Below the pieces are notes generated by a model, which searched no databases, was not told the origin of the DNA, and saw only the letters and a program-made list of their open reading frames with translations. A DNA stretch of 64,000 nucleotides from Diphasiastrum complanatum. Its lineage: Eukaryota > Streptophyta > Lycopodiopsida > Lycopodiales > Lycopodiaceae. Positions 11,327 through 23,228 of this stretch are shown here, one piece after another. Position 1 is the first letter of the stretch. Each line of letters begins with the position of its first letter. The position numbers and the translations under genes are program-made. The DNA is taken from NCBI GenBank assembly GCA_029204225.1, contig CM055096.1, forward strand, positions 74,991,521 to 75,055,520. Direction: 5' to 3'.

Positions 11327-12560
11327 CAACGGAGTTATTGAAGAAGACATTTACATGGTGCAACCCAAAGGTTATATTATCGAGGGTAAACACAATCATG
11401 TGTGTAAACTCCATAAGGCACATTATGGCTTGAAGCAATCTGCTCGAGCATGGTTTCAAAGGATCAATACTTTCCTTATTGATCACGGCTACACACCTAG
11501 CTCTTCAGAGTTAAATGTTTACTTCAAAGCAGTGCAACAGTCTTTTATCATTATCACTTTATACGTGGATGATACATTGCTTTTCAGCAACAGTACCGAT
11601 CTGATAAAAGAGGCTAAGACAATGCTATCTTCCGAATTCGACATGACCAATCTGGGCGAAGCTCATTTCTGCGTTGGTATACAAATCCACAGAGACAGAA
11701 AGCTAAAGTTGGTTTACAGTACACCACAGAGGTACATCTACAATATGTTAGTCAGATATAATCTGATGAATTGCAAGTTAGCTCTCTCACCAATGGAACC
11801 AGGACTCAAATTGTCAAAGGACCAGTGTCCCCAAACAATTCCTGAGAAGCAGCAGATGCGTGAGTATCCTTACCATTTTATTATAGGATCTCTTATGTAC
11901 GCCATGATCTGTACCAGGCCAGACATAGCTTTTGCAGTCAGCTCTCTCAGTCAGTATATGACTAACCCTAGTATAACACATTGGAAGGCACTTATCAGAG
12001 TCATGAGATATCTTCGAGCTACTATGGACTTTTGCATTTGTTATGGAGCAATCGGCAACGACGAACTCAATTTACTCAGTGGTTACATAGATGCAAGTTG
12101 GGCAGGAGATGTAAACACTCATAAATCTACTTTCGGATTTACATTCTTCCTCAACAATGGTCCAGTTTCTTGGAACAGTCGCAAGCAATCTTCAATAGCT
12201 CTATCTTCCACTGAATCAGAGTATATCGCAGCCTCTCAAGCTACAAAGGAAGCAATTTGGTTGAGGAATTTACTCTCAGATATTGGTGTGAATCAATATG
12301 CTCCGATGACATTATTTTGTGATAATCAAAGTGCCATCGCTTTATCAGCCAACCCTAGATTTCATTCCAGGAGTGAGCACATTGAACTGAAGTATCATTT
12401 CGTTAGAAGCAAAGTTCTCAACGAAGAAGTCAAATTGCAGTACTGTAGAACGCAAGATATGACAACAGATGTTTTTACTAAAGCATTAAGTTTGGAGTCA
12501 CACAGAAGATTTTGTGTAGAACTAAGTTTGAAGGTCAATGCATTCAAGGATTCAGATTAA
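11327..12560 (+). pseudogene. Copia pol remainder: RT C-terminal half and RNase H
   Basis: A long intact frame that ends with TAA at 12558-12560. It reads EEDIYMVQPKGYIIEG, LHKAHYGLKQSARAWFQ, the catalytic LYVDDTLLF (about 11560), and the RNase H blocks SSIALSSTESEYIAASQA, LFCDNQSAIALSANPRFH and RSEHIELKYHFV. Upstream, the ATG at about 11308 (MDSQSKA) is the start of gag, but sequence passes straight into RT and in a different frame, so most of gag, protease, integrase and the RT fingers are deleted. The ORF is otherwise free of stops over 400 codons, suggesting a fairly recent element. Confidence 0.9.
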
Positions 12561-12567
12561 GGGGGAG
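12559..12567 (+). promoter_or_regulatory. Polypurine tract of the copia element
   Basis: AAGGGGGAG lies directly before the TGTTGG start of the 3' LTR, the expected place for plus-strand priming. Confidence 0.85.
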
Positions 12568-13708
12568 TGTTGGATTATTCTCCTTCTTACCAATTGACCA
12601 ATTGGTTTTAATCTTCATCCATTGTTAATCCAGTTCTGCGGATTTTCCCGTGTCTTTATACAGTCTGCAGAAATACAAGTGTTTTTACACAGTCTGTAGG
12701 AATACACGGAGTTGACAACAGTGTCACCTTTTTCGCCTGTCAGGAATCCCGTTGAAAAATGCAGTGTCGCCTTTTTCGCCTGACAGAAATCTCGTGTAAA
12801 ATCACAGTAGTGTCGCATTTTTTCATTTTTTCCAAAGAGCAATGTTAAGGAAATAACTCTGGCAAAGTGTGGGGCAACCCTAAATGAGATTTAAGGGCAC
12901 CACCTTTTTCGCCAAAAACCCGACAGTGTCGCCTGTGGCTATTTTAGTTCATTTCTGCAGAGCTACAGTTTTGGTTCATTTATGCAGACAGAACGTTTAC
13001 GGCCAATTTCACCGCTTATCAGCAATCAATGACAAGGACCGGATGGATGCCAGCGGATCACCAGCCAATTGGCGATCGCAATTGACGATCTAATTTCTTA
13101 GTATAAATAGCTGTTCATATTCATATTGTTTCATTATCTGAAAAACAGATTATTAGAATTATCAAAAGTTTTTCAATAGTTAGCTCTCTCTCTCAAGCCT
13201 GCGAGCTTGAGCACTCCTGAGCATTCTAGCTCACTTCTTAGAGTTGTTTTAGAGATTGGTATTGCGCTACTGCTTATCAGCATTGCGCATTAATTCAGAC
13301 TTTCATTTTAGCCGCTCAGAGATAGCATAGAGTACGCGGCTTCGATCCGCAACTTATTGTACTCATTTACTTTTGTTTCATTTTGAATCAATACTATCCT
13401 TTATTGCGTTCAGCTTCGTATTAGAATGTATGCGTTTTCTGAAGTTCTTCGCCACTAATTATCTGTCTGATAATTTTTTATGTTCAATTGTTTGGCTATG
13501 TAATCACTGTAGTACTGACGATTTCAAAGTTAGTTACTATAAGATCAAACGTGATTTCTATCATTATTGTTTTGTTTGAAATTGATAGGCGTAGTCATGC
13601 ATTGTGAAGGAGGGAAGATAGTTTATTCCGCCATGCGCGAAAAGTTTTCTTTCTAGACATTCGTTTCTTTTCGAGCTAGACCTATCTTCACAACACCACT
13701 TTCCGACA
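12568..13708 (+). repeat. Complete 3' LTR of the copia element (1141 bp)
   Basis: Begins TGTTGGATTATTC and ends TTTCCGACA, the TG...CA ends of LTRs. It contains a TATA-like box at about 13102-13109. A related LTR (889 bp, opposite strand) is at 22331-23219. The ORFs inside it have no pol homology and are not genes. Confidence 0.92.
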
Positions 13709-13758
13709 AACCACATAATCATGGCATGATCGGGAGTCAATTCTGGATTACACTCTAA

Positions 13759-14145
13759 TCAGAGATGGTTGATGCGTTCGGTATAATCTCTAGCCATTTC
13801 TTTCTTCCCAATCTTGATCTTACTTAGCAAAAGAAATGGATCTTCTAGAAGCGTATTCGGTTTTAATCGAGTGATCAAGGCAGCTTTAACTAATTTCCAG
13901 TCATTGTGTTCTTGTGGAGTTTGATTGAAGTACCAATCGAACGCCGCTCCCGTAAGCGCCATTGGAAGTAGCTTAAAATTATCCCCTGGATTAACTTCGC
14001 CATAGATCTCACATGCTTCTATATAGATCTGAAGAAATTTAATTGGACCAAATGTTCCATTATATTTGGGTATTTTCAATCGAGGTATTCTTTTGATTAT
14101 GGGGTGGGGTGATGGTATATCATAATCTGCATCATCTCGATCCAT
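13759..14145 (-). pseudogene. Gypsy gag, N-terminal part (element F)
   Basis: A 128-codon frame: RIPRLKIPKYNGTFGPIKFL, then IYIEACEIYGEV, LLPMALTGAAFDWYFNQ and DPFLLLSKIKIGKKEMARDY. These are the Retrotrans_gag blocks, and the same blocks appear in A (32798 onward) and B (29115 onward). The frame stops where the copia insertion removes the rest, so the zinc knuckles are absent. Confidence 0.88.
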
Positions 14146-15570
14146 CTCTTGAATTGGAGGTCTTCAGATGGAAATTCTTCAGATTCCGAATTCTTCATAA
14201 TCGGTAGAGTATTTACTGGCAGATGCCTCAATAGACAGGGATGCTGAGGGTTTAGGAAGGCCTAAGGTCTTACTTGATCTAAGTTTCACCAATGAATCTG
14301 ATAATTCTATGTCAAGATGATTTTTAGATTGACAATTGGATCATCTAGCTCTATACTCTACAACAAAAACTCGACAATAATCAACCTTTTGTGGCTCAGT
14401 AACCCTTGCAGCTTTTACAGTAGATAATTGGAACAATTCTGAACTCATCAATGGGCTTTGCGAAGGTTACTTGTGCGAAGGTTCACTAATCAATACTTCT
14501 GGTGATGGTTCTTTTGGAAATTTGGCATGAAAAATCACAAAAGACTCTTCACTCTGATGTTTTTGACCAAATTAGCCTTCGCAGGACTGAGAGGAGACTG
14601 AAAACAGTGTATTACAACTCTGGCAAGTTCGGCGAGGGTTAATATGTGCCAAAAATACAAACTCGCAGCTTTATATCAAGTTTCTATAGTCTACTATCAA
14701 GTTTAATGTTAAACTTAGGCACTACCAATTGTGTATACCCATTGGGGCCTTTATTTTTAATGTTAATTCACCTTGTAAGTTCATGGGACCCATTTTAAAA
14801 ATGGCCTTTAGAGTCCATATGAGTTTGACTCTTCATGTTCACTCCCGTGAGGAACTACATTTGTTGGCTATTCATTCCATGGGCTGTTGGTGTTTGGCTC
14901 TCCATTCTTGAGCCTTTTCATCTACCATGTCTCTATCTATGTAACATGGGTATGTTCTGCAGGACTTATTATGTGGGAACTAACCTTTGAAGACTTTTAT
15001 TGATACTTTAGAGGTGTGTTTCCTTCAATAAAAAATGATCAGAATAAAAAAGAACCTTCACAAGACCTTGATCTTGGGAACTAACCTTCGTAGAGACTTC
15101 TAGGAGCTTATCTCAATCAAAAAAATTTCAGTAGATCTGGCGAAGGTTACCTTCAAATTTTTATTGAAAATTGCAAGTTTTACTACTTTAACCTTCGCAT
15201 AACTTCCATAACTCAGTACGAAACGGCGAGAGTTAGTTCCAAAGGAACATAAAGTTCTCAGCTCTGATGATGCTTTCACCCTTCTTCTCTCCCAAATGCA
15301 GAAAAGTAAATGCTTTTGGTATTTTTCTGATTTTTTGGTTTTCAGGTGGATCTTAGCACTGATGTATCCCCTTCCATACTCATCAATCACAAGTGATTAC
15401 AAGCAGGAATCCCAATCAAGATCACTCAAATAATCAAAATCTAATCCTAAACCACCAAAAAATGCAAATCTAACCCTACTATGCCAAAACCATCATGCCT
15501 AAGTGCAAGCTAACATCCATCGAAGCATCACAGTCATGTTAACAAACTGAAAATAATGGCGATTGCTCTC
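14146..15570 (-). other. Untranslated leader of gypsy element F
   Basis: No coding homology. It contains several copies of the ACCTTCGC motif and its complement (for example near 14459, 14475, 15083, 15140 and 15191), like the leaders of A and B. Confidence 0.6.
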
Positions 15571-15584
15571 TAGCAATGGCGCCA
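15571..15584 (-). promoter_or_regulatory. Primer-binding site of gypsy element F
   Basis: On the minus strand TGGCGCCATTGCTA lies four bases after the LTR end. It resembles TGGCGCCGTTGCC, the primer site common in plant Athila/Tat gypsy elements. Confidence 0.8.
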
Positions 15585-15588
15585 AAAT

Positions 15589-15744
15589 TGTAGGGATTTT
15601 TACTCACCCACCTTCAAACCCTATTTTCAAGCAAGACAGGGAAAACAAGAGATGAAGTGTTAGTCGGATCTCATGAGAGCAAAGCTTATTTCCAAAGTGT
15701 TATGCAAGCTATGATGACATTTTACCACTAACATCCATTAAGCC

Positions 15745-15793
<49 letters not shown>

Positions 15794-16228
15794 ACACACA
15801 CACACACAAAGATAGCAAAAACATTTAAATCCAACATTTAGCAAAAGCAAATAATAGAAAGATGACAATAAACATGAGAGAGATGGAGGAAAGAAGAAGG
15901 AATCCAATGCCAAAATGGTAGAGGTTTCACCTTCTTTGATTGAACATAAAAATGAAGTGAATGGCTATTGGTCAATTTGTACCTCCCTTATTATTTGAAC
16001 TTGAAAATGTTGGGAAACATCCTTGATTCACTAACTTGACTTTTAGGCCTCTAAATGATTTAAATCCCGCAAATGGTCTAAAAGTCACTTTTATTTCTAT
16101 CTATTCAATGAAATATCAATGTGATCATTGGGTTGACTTATACACGTAGGGTGCCAAGTCCCTCACACTTATTCAATATTAGATCTATGTACAAGGTATG
16201 ATTTACGGTGTACCGCCAAGCCCCAACA
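15589..16228 (-). repeat. 5' LTR of gypsy element F (640 bp)
   Basis: On the minus strand it begins TGTTGGGGCTTGGCGG and ends AAAATCCCTACA. It contains a (TC)n plus (CA)n tract at 15748-15808. Its start lies about 640 bp upstream of the first recognised YIF1 exon and points away from that gene. Confidence 0.82.
15748..15808. repeat. Compound (TC)n(CA)n microsatellite
   Basis: About 21 TC units to 15789 followed by about 9 CA units, inside the gypsy LTR. Confidence 0.95.
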
Positions 16229-16871
16229 TTTTCTTTTCTGAGGCACTTGGATCTGGGATCCACTTCAAAATCTGTCTTTTCCAGCATGTTTTTTTTGCAA
16301 TCTCCACAAGACAGACTTGCCAAACACCCATGACTAATTAACGTTCAATGTGGAATGTGCACATTCTTCCCATCGATGGATCCATACAATAATGCTCATA
16401 CTTTCAGGTACAGAAATTCTTAGCACCTAGCTGATATTCAATTGTCTTAAATGCCCGTAATTTGTGCAAACCAATTTTTACCAATAATTGTCATGAGTTT
16501 GTGCACAAAAGTTCTTGATAATCATACAATCACATTCACTACACAAGCATATAGTGGTAGTTCATTTGTACATGGTCATGAAGTTATACAGTCTTCAGGA
16601 AATTTTCCAGACTTCCACTTACAACTCTAAATATAGCTAACTTAACTTTCCATGGGACATCAAGGGTTACATAATGACATCAGAAAACTTCTTGTACCTA
16701 TTTTATGTTGAAGTCTCTTGGGAATCATATTCTAAATAGGCAGGACCTTGTCTAATTTTCCTGTACAGAAAGCTTGAGAATTTTGTATATATTTTGCTTT
16801 GTCGAATTCAAGTATGCAAGAATCCAATTTGAGCTTGGCTTCCCCTATCTCAAAGAAGTGACATTTGCAAG

Positions 16872-17062
16872 CTGTTTATCAGGGGCCTGGTGTTCGATAT
16901 GATGCTTTTGGTACACAGGCAGGCATGCAGCAGCCAACTGGCTCCACACCTGTTGCAATGGATGGACTTTTGTATAGCGCTGGTTCGGAGTTCATGCGAA
17001 GTGGCTTAGGTGCCTATGGGGAGAAGATTTTTGGTACAGGGAGGGAATATGTGCAAAGCAAT
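16872..17062 (+). CDS. YIF1: YIF1 exon a (cytosolic N-terminal region)
   Basis: Gly/Pro/Gln-rich N-terminus, then [20 protein letters not shown] and REYVQSN. It ends before GTATGA. The left border is uncertain: an AG at 16870-16871 is the only nearby acceptor after the in-frame stop. Confidence 0.82.
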
Positions 17063-19153
17063 GTATGATAAATGTTATTGTGAGGCTCCCATTTTGGGAA
17101 CTATGCACTATGTGTGCCCACAATAATTTGTAATAATTACTGTCAAGCTAATATTGATGATTGTTGATGCAACACTTCTCTGACTTCCACTTGATGCTTT
17201 TAAGAAAATAACTCGGCACTTGCATTGTTGCTAGATTAGATCTTTACTCAAGTTGGTTTTCCATAGGTCAGATGGCTTCATTCGATAATCGGCATGCTAT
17301 ATTTGTTTGCAGATAAGCAGGTATTTTTCTGGTAATGATGTGCAATACTATTTCCAAGTCAATCACCAGTATGTGAAGAACAAGATTAGGGTCATACTCT
17401 TTCCATTCTTGCACAAGGTTTGTATTTGGTTTTGTTAGCCACCAAGGTTATGTCTTGCTTTCTGCAACTAGCATTGCACTTGGATTCCATGATAGTTTTT
17501 AATGAATCTGTAGTTTGCAGGGGCACTGGACAAGGATAGCTGAGCAGGTGGCTGGTGGCCTTACATACAAACCACCTCGATATGACATAAATGCTCCTGA
17601 TCTTTATATTCCTTTCATGGCATTTGGCACTTACGTCGTACTTTGTGGATATGCTTTGGGACTTCTCGGCAGGTAAAGGCAGGGACGATAGTGAAGGCAA
17701 TATATGAAGTGTTTTTCCTTTGGTCATCTTTCTTTCTATTTTCAAGACTTTGCCATCAAGGTCCCATATCCTTACGGTATTCATATGCAATTAGTATTGT
17801 GTCATAGCTTGCCTTGATACTACACTAAGTTAGCTAACTCTCTTTGACAGTACTTGTCTAAATAACATGTTAGAAATTCATGATCTGTTTATGGTAGGTA
17901 CAGTTTAAGTTGTATACGTTTTTTTTTCTCAAGTATTTTATTATTGCATATATGAAGTCATCAGTATCATTTTAGATGATCAGTAGGATTGCGAACAAGG
18001 CAAGAAAGTACTTTCTCCAGCTTCTTGGAGGCTCCAACTGAGAGCTATTGGACAACTTCGGAAAGCTCACTTATCAAAGAGCCATTCTGCCCTGCAGCCA
18101 AGTTATCCATCAATGTTCAGAGTGACAATTATGCCATTCACCTCATTGCCACTCATTGCATCACTCCTTCAGCATGATACTCCTAGCCGTGGTATCAAAA
18201 TTTGCAGTGTCCACAATGATGTCTAACTATCACGATTTGAATCTTCTCCATCTAAATTGCCTGGGAACCTATGATTTAAAATTCCATAAACTTCATGCTC
18301 TTATGTTCATGTGCATGGTTTGATGGTGTGGTTTTCCTATTGGTCGCGCTCGTGTTCTCATTTCCATTGAGGCATTTTTGTTCTGGTTCAGTATCACATC
18401 GTCTAGAATCCTAGCAAAGGATCTCAGCAAAAATTTCTCTTTGAGAACCCTATCTAGCTTGCTTCTTATCTTTGTTATCCTGTGCAATTGGAATTTTTTC
18501 TTATATTGTTTTTCAGCATTGGAGCTTCCAACTCTTGCCTGCTTTCTCCAAAACTAGTAATAAAAACATTAGCTTGTATGTTGATGCATTTAATACAGCT
18601 TCGAGCTAACTCTCTAATGAAAACGCACCAAAATATGTTAGAGGGTTATCTTGAGTCTCAGAACTTGTAAGTGTCCCTTGAAAGTTCAGAGATTGTAGAT
18701 GTATTCCAATCTAAACTAAGCTCTGTGTCTCTCTTCATTCTGCTGGCTCACACTGCTTTTTGGCCTTTTGTGTGCAGGTTCAGTCCAGAGGATATGAGCC
18801 TCAAATTTACAAAAGCATTGCTGGGCTGGGCAGCCGAGGTCCTGTTGTTGCGATGCTCATTGTACGCAATGGGCAGTGCTGATGCACCCATATTAGATGT
18901 TGTATCCTACAGTGGCTACTCATTTGTGGGTATTTGCATGAGTGTGTTGGCAAGGATGATATGGAGTTACTCATTTTACATTGTCATGCCATGGACAAGT
19001 CTTTGCATGGCTGTGTTTTTGGTGAAGACCCTGAAGAGAATGCTGTATGCTGAATCCAGGAGTTATGACCGAGATTCAAGCCGACATCATTACATTCTAC
19101 TTTTCATTGCTGTTGCTCAGTTTCCCCTTTTCTTCTGGCTTGGGTATCAATAA
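16872..19153 (+). CDS. YIF1: YIF1 homologue (YIP1-interacting factor), at least four exons
   Basis: YIF1 family proteins are multi-pass membrane proteins of early secretory vesicles that pair with YIP1 and act in ER-Golgi transport. Four exons joined by GT-AG introns give the family blocks in order: [11 protein letters not shown] and [23 protein letters not shown] and [70 protein letters not shown] and [19 protein letters not shown]. About five hydrophobic segments follow the APDLYIPF block. All exon phases agree and no stop interrupts. The start codon was not found: an in-frame TGA at 16859-16861 lies just before the first exon, so a short upstream exon is expected. The C-terminus (LGYQ) is slightly shorter than usual. 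It looks functional. Confidence 0.93.
17313..17417 (+). CDS. YIF1: YIF1 exon b
   Basis: 35 codons, [20 protein letters not shown] to FPFLHK, between TTTGCAG and GTTTGT. It joins exon a in phase 0 (QSN|ISRYF). Confidence 0.93.
17521..17672 (+). CDS. YIF1: YIF1 exon c
   Basis: [20 protein letters not shown] to the first membrane segment ([20 protein letters not shown]), between TTTGCAG and GTAAAG. It ends two bases into an Arg codon completed by the next exon. Confidence 0.95.
17673..18777 (+). other. YIF1 intron (1105 bp)
   Basis: Bounded by GTAAAG and TGTGCAG. ORFs inside show no homology and are not annotated. Two in-phase ORFs just before the acceptor are chance read-in. Confidence 0.85.
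18778..19153 (+). CDS. YIF1: YIF1 exon d (membrane domain and C-terminus)
   Basis: [20 protein letters not shown] through four further hydrophobic segments to the TAA at 19151-19153. It contains the conserved Arg-His-His motif (SSRHHYILL) before the last segment. Confidence 0.95.
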
Positions 19154-21545
19154 CGTTTGGCACTTGCATTGGGATTGAAATCTTTAGTGCATTCACGAAG
19201 AAAGTGGTTCTTGCATGTATTGTACTACGAACATGATATGCTGATCACAATTGCTATGTTGATACGACATACAACGTCAGCCTATTTTACATCATGTGCT
19301 AGGCCCCTTCAGTGTTGAAATTTGATGTTTAATGTTGCCCATCATGTAATTTTGAAATCACATCTTTAATAAGGTTGAATTCCGGCATATGCCATGTGGT
19401 TCTATTATTTGCCTTGCAAGAATCCTCCCAATCTCTATAGTACATTTTTTGATGTATGAAAAAATTGATATGTTCTTGATTTTTCAATTTGACATGTGAA
19501 TGCCGTAACTTTATTTCACAACGTTCTCATGTAGATGACTATTACAGCTCTTAGAAATAGTGGACATTCACTTTTCAAGCTGCCAGCAAAATACGACATC
19601 TTTGACACAATTTGATACTCACATAATCTCTTTCCCCTCAAGTACGATTAGAATGGTCTTTAACTTGTATAACGCTCGTCAAAATTTCAACCGTGGGCTC
19701 CCTTTCATGTTAGGCATGGGTTCCTTATTGTGTTTTTGTTAGGCGATATAAAGCCTCAAATTTAATTGAAATGCATTCTACTCAAAGGTGTATTGTGGTA
19801 AGATGTCCCATCTCAACTCCATCAATTTGTATATTGAATCAAGACAGAGTATTGAATGAAATAGATGGTCAATTATTGAGAAGCTGACAACTCTGCCAAG
19901 AGAAGAAGAAAGCAAATTTGTCCACTGTTAATGTATCGTATGTGCTATATATCACCATTAACAAAAGAAGGATGCAGGGATGAGTATCATTTCTTATCGA
20001 GTTCATAAGTATCATTTCTTTTGTCCAATTTGAAGTTGGTTGTGTTGAATTATGTTCTTTCCACTCATATAATTGATTATCTATGATCAACAAATTAGAG
20101 GATACGGCTTGCGGTAGAGTAGTTGAATTGTGAGAAGTTCTTCTATATTTGGAAGTAATCCAAACATGCACAAGTTTTTAGTTAATTCATTAAAGATTAG
20201 TTGCTAGTACTCTTTGGTTGGTTAGTAATCCATTGTTGTCTTTGTTTATGTCGGATGGCACTCACGTCAATCATTTGAGTGACATTATTGATAGAAAGTT
20301 GGGGCGGCACATAAAAAAAAGGGTAGTCAAAATGGCATTCAAGATTAGTGACGGTGTTATCAAACTTACTCGATGATGGTACACAACCTCTTGATGGCAT
20401 GAGCTTGGGCACATTTTATTCTAACAACAAGTCTTAAACCCAACTCAATATTTGGCAAGAACTATCAAGGGAGGGGCTCGTCTATGTTGGAGTTCCATTG
20501 AAATCAGTTTGTAATATGGACTCAAACCTGAACCTTCTTGTTGAATTGCTAGCAAAGTCAAAACAAGTTTCTAGTCTAAATAGAGTCAAATTTCAACCCA
20601 ACTTGACAAGCAATACCTGACCTAAAAATCAACCCAATCTTGCTTGAAAAGCGATCCGACCTTCCTGAGCTTGATTTTCTACCCTTTGTAAGTCCCCAAT
20701 TGACTTGACCTTGATCACCTTACGACTATTTTGATATGTTTGGTGAATGTTTGATTGATCCATGTAGATTACATAAGACTTGATTGAGAGTCAAAAGATT
20801 GCAACAACCATTGGTGCATCAAATTATAAAACCATTGGCCTTGACAAGTAATGTTTTGATAAAAAAAAAAATCTCGCAAAACTCACACTCTATCTACTCA
20901 CAAAATGTTCGAACTCAATTAAGTATACATCACCACTAGAAACAAAGAAGAAAATCAACATGGTTTTCAAAGAAGATGCCTCATAAGGTGCACTGGAGGC
21001 TTCTAAAAAAAGCTCAATTTATTAGCACAACCATATTTCATGTAATATTTAATTTCCAACTAGAATTTCTATTGATAATAACCTTACAATGGAAATAGGA
21101 TTAAAATGAACATGAGGTAGCCTAAGCACTTGACATTGAGATCTCATCACAATCATACAAAAGACAAATGCATAGCTTATTTGCACCAATCTACAATCTA
21201 CTGAATTGTGTAGTTGACAAGGAGCATTAACTTATATTCTTCTTGGAGTTTGGTGTACAAAATATCGAGCTTCACTTTCAAGTTTCGTCTATTTGAATTG
21301 TATTGTTGTAATGGCACAACTCCAGGTCTCCAAAAAAAGGTATAGATAGTGATCATTGAAAAAGCATGACTTATTGTTGAAAAACAAACTCATTGTATTT
21401 CATAGTAAGTGGAATGCTCATAACTGGTGAAAGAAAATCTATAATAAAAAGAGTTGGATAGGAGGTCAATTTGAAAGAAGAAATAGTTACAAACAAAAAA
21501 AACAAAAAAACAAACACCAATATCAATAGGGTTATCAATTCCCCC
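19154..21545. other. YIF1 3' flank; no other gene seen
   Basis: A weak AATAAG signal near 19370 could end the YIF1 transcript. The rest is AT-rich and without recognisable coding homology on either strand. Confidence 0.5.
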
Positions 21546-22330
21546 TATGAATAGAAGTATATTTAGATTGTTGCTAAGTGTTTCTTTGACAATAATGACT
21601 CGAGCTGCCAATCAAGGTGAAAAAGGTATTGACTATGATGAAACCTTTGCACCCGTGGCGAAGATGGTAAGCATTCGAGTCATCATCTCTCTTGCTACTA
21701 TTTATGGATGGGATCTATGGCAATTGGACATTACAAATGTGTTTTTTGAATGGTGATCTTGAGGAGGAAGTGTACATGGAGCAATCCCAGAGCTAAATTT
21801 CACCTACAAAGCCAAATCATGTGTGTTTTCTACAAAAGAGCTTATATGGCCTTAAGCAAGCACCAAGGAGTTGGTATGCTAAGCTTAACACTTTTTTTAC
21901 TCTCTCAAGGCTTTGTTATGAGTGAGTATGATCATTCACTTTATTATAGGATTGCTAGAAATGATGTTACCATTTTGCTACTTGATGTGGATGATATCAT
22001 CTTGAGTGGTGGAGACAATCAAGATGTGGAGGATATCAAGAGTGCTCTTAAGAAGGAGTTTGAGGTGCATGATCTTGGTAACTTGCATTATGTTTTGGAA
22101 ATAGAAGTCATTAGATCTTCTAAATCTACTTTCATTTGTCAAGAGAAGTATGCTAATCTTACTCTAGAAAGATTTCATATGGTAGATGCAAAAGCTAGTG
22201 ATACACCTATGGAGTCAAATGTAAAGCTAACTATAAGAGGTAATGGAAGATCCTTCAAGGACATTACTCTCTATAGGAAGCTATTTGGTTCACTCATCTA
22301 TCTAACCATCACAAGACCAGATCTAAGCTC
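21546..22330 (+). mobile_element. Ty1/copia RT fragment (E), interrupted on its right by copia D
   Basis: Blocks in order: GIDYDETFAPVAKMVSIRVI and YGWDLWQLDITNVFF, a frameshift near 21750 over the EEEVYMEQ region, then [17 protein letters not shown], the catalytic LLDVDDIILSGG (YVDD altered to DVDD), HDLGNLHYVLEIEV and LFGSLIYLTITRPDLS. It ends at 22330 exactly where the LTR of copia D starts. No LTR, gag or integrase belongs to it. Confidence 0.88.
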
Positions 22331-23219
22331 TGTTGAAAAGAGGTGTGAAAAGATAGGCCGAATAAAAAAGAATTCGAACGACAAGAAAGAAAACTTATCG
22401 TGCGCAGTGGAATAAACTATCTTTCTCTTTCTTTATGCATGATTATGCCTATCAATTTCAAACAAAACAATAGTGATAGAAATCGCGTTCATCTTATAGT
22501 AACCAACTTTGAAATCATTAGTAAACGAAACAGATGTAAATGAGTACAACAAGTTGCAGATCAAAGTCGCATACTCTAAGCTATCTCCGAGTGGCTAAAT
22601 ATAAGTCTGAATTAGACGCAACTACTGATAAACAGTAAGTGCAATAGCAATCCCTAATCAACTCTGAGGAACTGAGCTAGAATGCTCAAAAGTGTTCAAG
22701 CTCGCAAGCTTGAGAGAGAGAACGCTAACTATTCAATACTTAATGATTGATCTTCATGCTTCAATTCTTGATGTAGAAATATGAGCAACTATTTATACTA
22801 AGCAATTAGGTCGCCAAATGCGTCATACAATTGGCTATGATGTGTTGGCATCCATCCAGTTAGGACTTCTCAGAAATTATTTGCTGATGAATTAATGCAA
22901 GTCGGTGACTTTAGTCGTAAATAGCCTGTCTGCAGATTTGAACGTAAACTGTCACTCTACAGAAATGAACGTAAACTGTCATGCAAAACATGCGAAGATC
23001 TTTGCCAACGTCATTTCCTTAACATTTGAGGCATCTGGAATTTTGCGAGAAAGCCAAAGTGAGAGAAAATCCCAAAAGACAAAAAGCCCAAAAATGTCGA
23101 CATTGTGAGCCGTTTCTAAGTAGTTATGCAGACTGTGTAAAAACACGAAGAAATCTACAGGTCTGGATAAAAATTGAACGAAGATTAAAAAAGTCGATTA
23201 GTCGTAGAATAATCCAACA
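22331..23219 (-). repeat. 3' LTR of copia D (889 bp)
   Basis: On the plus strand TGTTGAAAAG...AATCCAACA. On the minus strand it starts TGTTGGATTATTC like the LTR at 12568, and shares its R-U5 segment (AAATTGATAGGC...CATGCAT). Confidence 0.88.
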
Positions 23220-23228
23220 CTCCCCCTT
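23220..23228 (-). promoter_or_regulatory. Polypurine tract of copia D
   Basis: On the minus strand AAGGGGGAG precedes the LTR TGTTGG, identical to the tract of the sister element at 12559. Confidence 0.8.

Larger units (their letters stand above)
10462..13708 (+). mobile_element. Ty1/copia element, truncated 5' LTR and internal deletion
   Basis: A 595-bp 5' LTR remnant (10462-11056), primer sites, a gag start fused to RT, RNase H, a polypurine tract and a complete 3' LTR (12568-13708). The 5' LTR remnant aligns without any length change to 13112-13706 and lacks the first 544 bp of the LTR. Because the LTR left end is absent, no target duplication can be checked. The right flank is gypsy gag on the minus strand. 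A second copy of the same family lies at 22331-25376. Confidence 0.93.
13709..16228 (-). mobile_element. 5' end of a Ty3/gypsy element (F): LTR, primer site, leader, gag
   Basis: On the minus strand, an LTR (16228-15589), a primer site, a 1.4-kb leader and the gag N-terminal region end abruptly at the copia 3' LTR. No pol from this copy is recognisable on the other side. The LTR is clearly related to those of elements A and B (shared CCCAATGATCACAT and AGTCAAGTTAGTGAAT phrases), so F, A and B belong to one superfamily clade, with F the more distant. Confidence 0.85.

Noticed and set aside
17989-18670. Several 60-codon ORFs in the YIF1 intron
   Set aside because: No homology, no splice evidence; intronic noise.
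20197-20412. 71-codon minus-strand ORF
   Set aside because: Short, in AT-rich intergenic DNA, no recognised motif.
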